DNA from: JAGDXO01 sp964541025
Lineage (GTDB): Archaea; Thermoplasmatota; Thermoplasmata; Thermoplasmatales; GCA-001856825
Length of the DNA: 5,146 bases
Reading direction: 5' to 3'
Assembly (NCBI GenBank): GCA_964541025.1
Contig: CAZIOW010000054.1
Coordinates: forward strand, 1-5,146
The notes under the pieces were generated by a model that saw only the letters and a list, made by a program, of their open reading frames with translations, did no database searches and had not been told where the DNA came from. Shown piece after piece: positions 1 to 5,146 of this stretch (position 1 is the stretch's first letter; every line of letters starts with the position of its first letter). A program made the position numbers and the translations under genes.

Positions 1-5
1 TACCT

Positions 6-17
6 AATAAATTTATT
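6..17. other. 12-bp perfect AT palindrome downstream of the exporter stop
   Basis: AATAAATTTATT is a perfect dyad beginning seven bases past the exporter stop codon. It could belong to a termination region, or be the TATA element of a minus-strand gene lying beyond the left edge. It has no GC stem and no clear T-run, so neither role is established. The rest of positions 1-23 shows nothing else. Confidence 0.25.
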
Positions 18-23
18 CGCCCA

Positions 24-1703
24 TTATTCTCCTTTGTTATTTTCATTTCTTTCAATTTCATCCCTGACATACTTCCCACCCCTGAACGCTGAAAATACTG
101 CACCTATGAGTGTTAAAGTCATTGCTATGTAGAGAGAATATTTCAGGCCAGTCATGAAAGATGGACCAACTGCTGAAGGAAAGAATTGAGGTGACATTAG
201 AATCTTGAGAGCACCTTGAGGGATTTGTGATGATACGGTGGAAGGAATACTGGACATAGGGTTTATGCCAAGAAAAGCTGCAAAAAGTGCACCTGAGGGT
301 GGAATATTAGAAAGCATTACAGAAAGTGAAACCGGCAACCCCATGGATATTCCGATTTTGTACATTGAACTTGGCAGATCCTGGGAAAATATAGTGATGG
401 TTATAGAGAAGAATATAGCCATGCTAATTGTTTGAGCTATATTATTCAATGTCGATCTCATTCCGCTTCCAACTCCCCTGTTCTCCTGTGGAAGGGAATT
501 CATTATCGCAGTTGTATTCGGTGCAGCGAAAAGGCCACTTCCTATTCCATTTAAAAGCAGGATGAACTCGAATTCCATAACATTAAAATTATAGGGCAGT
601 ATTGTCAGGAGAAACAGTGAGACTGCTACTATCACCATTCCAGTAGTTGCAAATAATCTGGCACCATATCTGTCAGTAAGGTAACCTCCTATTGGGCCAA
701 GAATTATGAAACCTGCCATCATTGGAAGCATATAAATGCCAGCCCATAAGGGAGTGGATGAATAGGAAAATCCATGCAATGGAAGATAGACCCCTTGCAA
801 CCATATAACCACAAGGAACATTATTGCCCCTCTTCCCAGGGATGAAAGAAATCCAGCGAAATTTCCGAATGCAAATGCTCTTATCCTGAAGAGTGAAAGA
901 TTGAACAGTGGGAATTTCACTTTTCTTTCAACAAATATGAATATTACAAGTAAAACCAATCCAAATATGAATGCCGTTAGGACATAGGGGTTCGCCCAGC
1001 CCATTGTAGAATTTCTATAGGGAACCAGGCCATAGGTGAAACCCAGACTTATTGAAATGAGGGAGCCACCTAAGGTAATGTTACCCAGGTAATCCATTGG
1101 AACATTCATCCTTCTGGTCACCTGTTTCAACTTAAACACAGACCAGAGGGAACCTGCGATAGCAAATGGAACATTAACGAGAAAAACATAATGCCAGTTG
1201 TAGAATGCAAGGATACCTCCGGCTACGAGACCGATTAGAGATCCTGAAATGAATGATATCTGGTTTATTCCGAGTGCCTTTCCCCTTTCATTTGAAGGGA
1301 AGGAATCCGTTATTAATGCAGTACTGTTAACCATAAGCAATCCTCCCCCGACTGCCTGCACCATCCTGAATGCTATCAGCATTTCCGCCCCTTTGTTCCC
1401 AGAATTGTCGGGAATTACAGAAAGGAGTACTGATCCAGAAGTAAAGATTATGAAACCTAAAGTATACAGCCTGGTCCTTCCATAGAGATCAGATATTCTT
1501 CCAAATGTAACCAGAAGAGTAGCCAGAATTATGCTGTAACCCATCATTACCCACAGCAGCATGACAAATTCCCCTGGAGCGGTTGGGTCAATATTCAGGC
1601 CCCTGAAAATAGCTGGGAGTGATATCAGCACTATTGTCATATTTATAGAGGACATCAACCCACCCAAAGTTGTATTTGTGAGGACTGTCCATTTGTACTG
1701 CAT
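24..1703 (-). CDS. MFS transporter, DHA2 (EmrB/QacA-like) 14-TM drug/metabolite exporter
   Basis: This 559-residue protein is almost entirely hydrophobic, with about 14 predicted membrane helices. That length and helix count are typical of the DHA2 proton-antiporter branch of the major facilitator superfamily, which expels drugs, toxic organics or metabolites across the cytoplasmic membrane. MFS motif A is visible after helix 2 as GRISDLYGRTR (about residues 68-78), with a second copy, GGYLTDRYGAR, at about 339-349. Motif B is RMVQAVGGG from R113. The antiporter motif C has its full glycine pattern (G145, G154, G158, G162, G163), but leucine 159 stands where proline is usual. WHYVFLVNVP (170-179) matches the conserved end of helix 5/start of helix 6. 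A long loop (about 441-512) before the last helix is also common in DHA2 proteins. The ATG at 1703 is preferred because a TATA-like box sits 26 bases upstream. The substrate cannot be read from sequence. The gene is divergent from the radical SAM gene. Confidence 0.93.
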   Translation of the reverse strand: MQYKWTVLTNTTLGGLMSSINMTIVLISLPAIFRGLNIDPTAPGEFVMLLWVMMGYSIILATLLVTFGRISDLYGRTRLYTLGFIIFTSGSVLLSVIPDNSGNKGAEMLIAFRMVQAVGGGLLMVNSTALITDSFPSNERGKALGINQISFISGSLIGLVAGGILAFYNWHYVFLVNVPFAIAGSLWSVFKLKQVTRRMNVPMDYLGNITLGGSLISISLGFTYGLVPYRNSTMGWANPYVLTAFIFGLVLLVIFIFVERKVKFPLFNLSLFRIRAFAFGNFAGFLSSLGRGAIMFLVVIWLQGVYLPLHGFSYSSTPLWAGIYMLPMMAGFIILGPIGGYLTDRYGARLFATTGMVIVAVSLFLLTILPYNFNVMEFEFILLLNGIGSGLFAAPNTTAIMNSLPQENRGVGSGMRSTLNNIAQTISMAIFFSITITIFSQDLPSSMYKIGISMGLPVSLSVMLSNIPPSGALFAAFLGINPMSSIPSTVSSQIPQGALKILMSPQFFPSAVGPSFMTGLKYSLYIAMTLTLIGAVFSAFRGGKYVRDEIERNENNKGE

Positions 1704-1724
1704 TAAAAGTTGAGTTATTTTACC

Positions 1725-1733
1725 TATAAAATA
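1725..1733 (-). promoter_or_regulatory. TATA box of the DHA2 exporter gene
   Basis: On the minus strand the sequence reads TATTTTATA, centred at 1729, exactly 26 bases upstream of the A of the exporter start codon (1703). Archaeal TATA boxes lie about 26 bases before the transcription start, so transcription should begin at or next to the ATG and give a leaderless mRNA. No Shine-Dalgarno sequence lies before the ATG, which agrees. The purine-rich CCAAGAG just upstream could act as the BRE. The position is seen; promoter activity is inferred. Confidence 0.7.
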
Positions 1734-1744
1734 CTCTTGGTTAT

Positions 1745-1762
1745 TTTGCTCAATTAAGCAAA
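1745..1762. promoter_or_regulatory. Candidate operator: 18-bp dyad upstream of the exporter promoter
   Basis: TTTGCT and AGCAAA flank CAATTA, whose inner AATT is itself self-complementary, so 8 of 9 base pairs of the 18-bp dyad match. It covers about -42 to -59 relative to the exporter start, directly upstream of the BRE/TATA. A second nested inverted repeat shares the left arm: ATTTTGC at 1743-1749 pairs perfectly with GCAAAAT at 1764-1770. Dyads of this size are typical binding sites for dimeric helix-turn-helix regulators. The upstream position would suit an activator, or a repressor blocking TFB/TBP loading. No regulator gene is present in the window. Confidence 0.45.
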
Positions 1763-1834
1763 TGCAAAATCATACTGCGTAAATATTCCTGGGACTATGA
1801 TTAATTTTTAATTCAGAATTTTAAGCAAGATTTT

Positions 1835-1858
1835 AATCAACTTTAAAAGAAGTTAATT
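1835..1858. promoter_or_regulatory. Candidate operator: imperfect inverted repeat upstream of the radical SAM promoter
   Basis: AATCAACTT (1835-1843) and AAGTTAATT (1850-1858) are inverted copies matching at 8 of 9 positions, separated by the six bases TAAAAG. The element spans about -44 to -67 from the radical SAM start codon, a placement similar to that of the dyad upstream of the divergent exporter. It may be a regulator site or a chance product of AT-rich sequence. Confidence 0.35.
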
Positions 1859-1873
1859 CCTTTATCGTAAAAA

Positions 1874-1881
1874 CTTTTAAT
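1874..1881 (+). promoter_or_regulatory. TATA box of the radical SAM gene
   Basis: CTTTTAAT (continuing into TATAAA) is centred about 24.5 bases upstream of the ATG at 1902 and preceded by the A-rich TAAAAA, a usual archaeal BRE/TATA layout. The spacing again places the transcription start at or next to the start codon. There is no Shine-Dalgarno motif, so a leaderless mRNA is inferred. The exact eight bases of the box are uncertain because the region from 1871 to 1888 is uniformly AT-rich. Confidence 0.65.
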
Positions 1882-1901
1882 TATAAATCAATTCATTAAA
1901 T

Positions 1902-3506
1902 ATGGCAAAAATTCTCCTCATAAGACCAATAAATCCTTCAGGGAGTGCTTATCTCAGGAGATTTGGATTCCTTCCGGCTCCACTGGGTCTTATGGATCTT
2001 GCCTCTGAGGCAAGAATGGTAACAGATACGACTGTAAATATAATAGATATGGAAGCTGATTCTATCTCCATTAAAGATATCACAGACAGAGTAGCTCAAG
2101 AGCACTATGATATAGTGGGTATAACAATCCATGCAACATCCGCCCACAATGTTTCCATTGCCATAGCAAATGGTATAAAAGAAAGCAACAAGGAAATAAT
2201 TGTGGTTGGAGGAGGGCACCATGCGACCTTCGTTCCTAAAACATTGCTCAAGAACGGGTTTGATGTTATTGCCCTTGGTGAAGGAGATGAAACATTCTAT
2301 GACTTGGTAGATTCTTACCACAATGGTGAAGACTTCTCTCGAATTCCGGGCATCTTGTACAAAGTCAATGATTCCATAAAAATCAATCAACCGAGAAAGC
2401 TCATCCATGATCTTGATTCTCTTCCTATGCCTGCCTTTGATCTGGTTGATCCAAGGAAGTACACATTCAAGCTCTTTGGGGAAGATGAGGCAGTTATGGC
2501 CCTTGAAACGTCAAGAGGATGTCCCTATGCCTGTGATTTCTGTTCTGTAACACCAACATGGGGAAATGTTTGGCGAAATAAATCTGTGAACAGGGTTATG
2601 GATGAGCTAAGAATCATAAATAATCTTGGATACAAATGGGTTTTCTTTGTAGATGATATCTTCGTGGTTCAAACGAACGTCAAGCAAAGAAATGAACTAT
2701 TTGACAGAATAAATGAGGAAAATATAAGGATGAAATACATTGTTCAGATGAGAGCAGACGTAACCTCCAGGAATCCAGATCTTATAAAGAAGGGGGCTGA
2801 ATCAGGAATAACAATAGCCTTCATTGGAGCAGAATCAGGAAGTGAAGAGGTCCTGAAGAGAATGCACAAGGGTGTTGTGACTGATCAGACAATTTCCGCG
2901 ATCAGAATACTGAAGCAGAATGGGATAATAACGCTCGTAGGCATGATGATGGGAGCCCCATATGAAAAATTCAAGGATGTAATGAATACAATAAGATTTT
3001 CCAAGAGGCTTGCTAGGGAGGGTGCGGATGCAATTCAATTCTCTATATACACGCCGCTCCCTGGAACCAGAATAATGAGAGACGCTATTCTATCTGACGA
3101 TGTAATCACCACAGACTGGGATAGATATGATGTACTGACGCCTGTAGCAGAAACCAGAATTAGCGCAACATTAAGCCAGCTAATGCAAATATACGCTGCA
3201 TACTCTTTCTATCTTTATAAGTATATTATAGGCAGACTGGGCATGGTTAATAAGGATATCAAAGAGAACAAACTTGTTGAAATGGCGACAAAGTATATGA
3301 TGAAAGACCTTCCCGAATACTTAAAGGATGTTATCTCTGTCCCAAAGATTCTCATGGATACCCGGAGATTAATAAGGGAGGGAAAGATTAAGGGAAGGAT
3401 AGACAGGGATGTACTGAATGAAATTCTTTCATTTTCTAGTGGGCCAATTTATGACCTGGAAGGGAAGAAGAATCCTTACTTCATGATAAAAGAGAAGCAA
3501 AAATGA
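1902..3506 (+). CDS. B12-binding domain radical SAM protein
   Basis: This 534-residue protein has the two-domain layout of cobalamin-binding (BchE/HpnR-like, class B) radical SAM enzymes. The N-terminal Rossmann-like B12-binding domain (about 1-150) shows the opening KILLIRPINPSG, the family-typical LPAPLGLMDLAS (24-35), IVVGGGHHATFVP (100-112) and ALGEGDE (124-130). A linker with LPMPAFDLVD (174-183) leads into the radical SAM barrel. There C207-x3-C211-x2-C214 should ligate the 4Fe-4S cluster that cleaves S-adenosylmethionine. FVDDIF (249-254), FIGAESGSEEVLKRMHKG (307-324) and PLPGT (385-389) are further barrel hallmarks. The C-terminal 120 residues are helical and basic and may bind substrate. 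Such enzymes modify unactivated carbons (methylation, cyclisation, C-C bond formation). The substrate is unknown. An archaeal lipid role, such as GDGT ring formation by GrsA/B-like enzymes, is possible but not shown. The start is supported by the upstream TATA box. All catalytic cysteines are intact. Confidence 0.93.
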   Translation: MAKILLIRPINPSGSAYLRRFGFLPAPLGLMDLASEARMVTDTTVNIIDMEADSISIKDITDRVAQEHYDIVGITIHATSAHNVSIAIANGIKESNKEIIVVGGGHHATFVPKTLLKNGFDVIALGEGDETFYDLVDSYHNGEDFSRIPGILYKVNDSIKINQPRKLIHDLDSLPMPAFDLVDPRKYTFKLFGEDEAVMALETSRGCPYACDFCSVTPTWGNVWRNKSVNRVMDELRIINNLGYKWVFFVDDIFVVQTNVKQRNELFDRINEENIRMKYIVQMRADVTSRNPDLIKKGAESGITIAFIGAESGSEEVLKRMHKGVVTDQTISAIRILKQNGIITLVGMMMGAPYEKFKDVMNTIRFSKRLAREGADAIQFSIYTPLPGTRIMRDAILSDDVITTDWDRYDVLTPVAETRISATLSQLMQIYAAYSFYLYKYIIGRLGMVNKDIKENKLVEMATKYMMKDLPEYLKDVISVPKILMDTRRLIREGKIKGRIDRDVLNEILSFSSGPIYDLEGKKNPYFMIKEKQK

Positions 3507-3522
3507 ATTTGACCATTTAAAA
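3507..3522. other. 16-bp convergent intergenic gap
   Basis: Only 16 bases separate the radical SAM stop codon from the stop codon of the opposing transporter gene. The gap has no hairpin and no long T-run on either strand. The nearest minus-strand T-run, TTTTT (3499-3503), lies inside the 3' end of the radical SAM gene and could serve the transporter transcript. Termination of both transcripts probably overlaps the opposing gene; this is an inference. Confidence 0.4.
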
Positions 3523-4701
3523 TCAAGAACCCGAATACTCCTTGAAGAATATGTAATAAAGAAGGGGATCGAGGAGTGAGAATAATCCCGCCGCAACAAA
3601 TGCTACTGCAACAAGACCCACTGCAAAAAGTGCACCTCCAATTGATGTTGCAACACCGTATGGAAGCCTTCGGAATATTCCGGTTATGCTTGATCCACGT
3701 GACCTTTCATCTGAAGAAAAGACATTCATTGAGAAATTCTGCCTTATTGGCAGGGCCATCTGGTAGAATGCAGTTCTTATTATGTAAATTGCGGCACCAG
3801 CTAATACTGGCACAAATGGAATCAGTACGAGAAGCACAGATCCCAGTGCCCTGAATAACACAATTCCCTTTACAGTACCAAGGATTCTTTCGAAGTATGG
3901 TGAGAGAATGACTGCTATTCCTGCAAGAACATAGGAACCAGTGAATACAAGAGATATGGATGATGCATTCAATCCTTTTGCTTTGAAATATAGAGATATC
4001 AGGGGAAGAATAATACCAAGTCCAAGACTTCCCATTGCCCCTGCAAGTGAGATCATCATTATTTTCCTGCCTGATTTCTTCGGCATTACACTCCTTTTCT
4101 CTTTAATTTCATTAGTATTTTTAGATTCCTCTATGAAAAAGGTCAGGAAAACAGCAATTAATGCCAGCACTAAACCAGTTATAAAAAGAATATGATAATA
4201 TGCGGAAACTCTTGACGTAACAAAATAAGAAAATATCCCCCCGGCAACTCCAGAAAATGTTCCAGAGGCAGTCATAACAGAGTATACAGTGGTTCTGTCA
4301 TTATCCACTCTGTCAGCCACCATGGCATTTATCAACGGGGCAATGGGTCCACCACCAGCTCCTCCCCCCATTGCACTGAAGGAAATGCCGAGGACTGACG
4401 TGAGAAATATTACCACCGGGTTTCTAGTTACTATTAGCGCTAGAAACAAGAAGATAATCAGAGAAGACATAATTATGAGCATTCTTCTCCTTCCATATAA
4501 ATCTCCAGAAAATCCTGATATCAGGACAAGAATGGAGCTTGCTATAGTTGCCACTAGTGCGTACAGTCCTATAGTTATATATGAAAATCCGATGAACTTC
4601 AGGTATAGAGGGAGGATGAAACTCAGATACCCAAAGTAAAAATTTCTTATTATTCTGGTACTCAGAAGAATCTTGATATTATGGTCGGAGAAGGCAGACA
4701 T
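3523..4701 (-). CDS. MFS transporter, 12-TM, substrate unknown
   Basis: This 392-residue integral membrane protein has about 12 hydrophobic helices in two groups of six, joined by a charged cytoplasmic loop at about 191-213 (rich in E and K). This is the standard size and shape of a 12-TM MFS carrier. Motif A is clear between helices 2 and 3 as SGDLYGRRRM (65-74). Helix 4 is unusual: the motif B arginine is absent (T101 sits at its place before G105), and a glycine-rich run, GGGAGGGP (112-119), follows. Helix 5 has GTFSGVAGG (147-155), resembling an exporter motif C without the proline. RTTVYSVM (136-143) and DERSRGSSITGIFRRLPYG (331-349) are conserved-looking loop regions in the two halves. 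The ATG at 4701 is fixed by an in-frame TGA two codons upstream and by a TATA-like box about 25 bases before it. Drug, sugar or metabolite transport are all possible. It converges on the radical SAM gene. Confidence 0.9.
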   Translation of the reverse strand: MSAFSDHNIKILLSTRIIRNFYFGYLSFILPLYLKFIGFSYITIGLYALVATIASSILVLISGFSGDLYGRRRMLIIMSSLIIFLFLALIVTRNPVVIFLTSVLGISFSAMGGGAGGGPIAPLINAMVADRVDNDRTTVYSVMTASGTFSGVAGGIFSYFVTSRVSAYYHILFITGLVLALIAVFLTFFIEESKNTNEIKEKRSVMPKKSGRKIMMISLAGAMGSLGLGIILPLISLYFKAKGLNASSISLVFTGSYVLAGIAVILSPYFERILGTVKGIVLFRALGSVLLVLIPFVPVLAGAAIYIIRTAFYQMALPIRQNFSMNVFSSDERSRGSSITGIFRRLPYGVATSIGGALFAVGLVAVAFVAAGLFSLLDPLLYYIFFKEYSGS

Positions 4702-4722
4702 TCTTCAGTCATTAAAAAATAA

Positions 4723-4730
4723 TAAAAATA
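4723..4730 (-). promoter_or_regulatory. TATA box of the 12-TM transporter gene
   Basis: Read on the minus strand, TATTTTTA is centred about 25.5 bases upstream of the A of the start codon at 4701, preceded by the A-rich GATAAAA. As for the other two genes, the spacing implies transcription starting at the ATG, and no Shine-Dalgarno sequence is present. The surrounding sequence is strongly AT-rich, so the exact box could shift by a few bases. Confidence 0.6.
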
Positions 4731-4755
4731 TTTTATCTATAAATCATCTAACTCA

Positions 4756-4763
4756 GGTTAACC
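4756..4763. promoter_or_regulatory. 8-bp perfect palindrome upstream of the 12-TM transporter promoter
   Basis: GGTTAACC is a perfect palindrome at about -55 to -62 from the transporter start. It stands out as the GC-containing element between the TATA box and the transposase remnant. Its flanks do not extend the symmetry. It is a weak candidate regulator site and could be chance. Confidence 0.2.
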
Positions 4764-4786
4764 GATTTATGCACATCAACTATTCA

Positions 4787-5146
4787 TGAAAAATCAAGAG
4801 GCCTTGACTGGAATGTATTCACTTATTCCATAGTTGCATCTGTTATTCTTGAAATAGAAGATCTAGAGTATTTACTGCAAAATATTGTTTAATGTGCTTA
4901 ATAAGAATTCATTGTAGACATTCCCTTCGAGTAGATTGATATTGTGAGTTCCTCTATACCTATGTTCCTTGAGTATGTATCAATCAATGCAGTCCTGAAA
5001 TTACTTTTCTGTATGTTGATACTGGGAGATCATCCATCTCTCCTTACTATAATTCTTATTCTACTCTCGTAGAATTCATTCTTCGTACCACCATGTTCAT
5101 CTATGAACACTTCCCTCTCTTTGTCCAATAGACTCCCTAAATATTC
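4787..5146 (-). pseudogene. Degenerate IS256/Mutator-family transposase fragment (N-terminal part, runs off the window)
   Basis: Read from the right edge on the minus strand, one frame gives about 120 codons resembling the region of IS256/Mutator transposases ahead of the DDE core. It includes LLDKEREVFI near the start, then FYESRIRIIVRRDG, FRTALIDTYSRNIGIEEL, IYSKGMST, YSRSSISRITDATME and FQSRPLD. These correspond to the family pattern of an active-site-proximal helical domain with 'EE..I..LY.KGMSTR', 'S.STVSRITD' and 'W/FQ.RPLD'. Stop codons interrupt the same frame at 5030-5032 (TGA), 4898-4900, 4889-4891 and 4823-4825 (TAA), and similarity fades at a TGA at 4784-4786. The segment between FYES and RRDG looks shorter than usual, suggesting a small in-frame deletion. 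The first catalytic aspartate, which normally follows RPLD closely, and everything after it are missing, so the copy is dead. No terminal inverted repeat or target duplication was recognised. The family call rests on remembered patterns, not a search. Confidence 0.75.

Noticed and set aside
278..294. 17-bp sequence CTGCAAAAAGTGCACCT repeated exactly at 3621-3637
   Set aside because: Both copies encode the same short stretch (GALFA) in helices of the two MFS genes with the same codons. Shared hydrophobic coding sequence explains it better than a mobile or regulatory repeat.
1810..1820. AATTC-A-GAATT short inverted repeat in the divergent promoter region
   Set aside because: Arms of five AT-rich bases are expected by chance here, and the symmetry does not extend outward.
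1704..1901. Search for a small RNA, riboswitch (for example a cobalamin riboswitch) or tRNA in the divergent region
   Set aside because: No B12-box-like conserved sequence, GC stem or cloverleaf is visible. The TATA spacing leaves no transcribed leader for a riboswitch.
1938..2408. 156-codon open frame on the minus strand inside the radical SAM gene
   Set aside because: It is fully antisense to a strongly supported gene, its translation is cysteine-rich and low in recognisable motifs, and no promoter precedes it.
4289..4639. 116-codon plus-strand open frame within the 12-TM transporter gene
   Set aside because: It is an antisense shadow of a membrane-protein gene with a proline-rich, domain-free translation. 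The same applies to plus-strand frames at 3576-3854, 3941-4195, 238-435 and 1249-1485, and to the minus-strand frame at 2835-3038.
4702..4786. Possible continuation of the transposase frame toward the transporter start
   Set aside because: After RPLDFS the reading (IVDVHKSVNLS then a stop) no longer follows the family pattern convincingly, and the last part is promoter sequence for the transporter.

Overview
The window looks like a piece of a moderately AT-rich archaeal genome, most probably a Thermoplasmatales-type acidophile (Ferroplasma/Cuniculiplasma/Thermoplasma relatives). This is an inference from several signs. Arginine is written largely with AGA/AGG and isoleucine often with ATA. 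All three intact genes lack a Shine-Dalgarno sequence. Each instead has a TATA-like box centred about 25-26 bases upstream of its ATG, the arrangement expected for leaderless archaeal transcripts. The genus cannot be fixed from the sequence alone.

Layout from left to right: positions 24-1703 (minus strand) hold a 14-helix DHA2-type MFS exporter. Positions 1704-1901 are a divergent, AT-rich promoter region with two TATA boxes, two dyad-symmetric candidate operators and an 8-base direct repeat. Positions 1902-3506 (plus) hold a 534-residue cobalamin-binding radical SAM enzyme with an intact CxxxCxxC cluster motif. A 16-base convergent gap follows. Positions 3523-4701 (minus) hold a second, smaller 12-helix MFS transporter. 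Its promoter lies at about 4720-4735. From about 4787 to the right edge, the minus strand holds a decayed N-terminal piece of an IS256/Mutator-family transposase, interrupted by stop codons but still readable in one frame.

The three genes do not form a co-directional operon. The exporter and the radical SAM enzyme share one divergent control region, and the second transporter converges on the enzyme. A plausible but unproven reading is an enzyme that alters an unreactive carbon (lipid or specialised metabolite) with transport functions beside it. The radical SAM enzyme with unknown substrate and the structured divergent promoter are the most interesting parts. I found no CRISPR array, tRNA, rRNA or obviously new multi-gene system.
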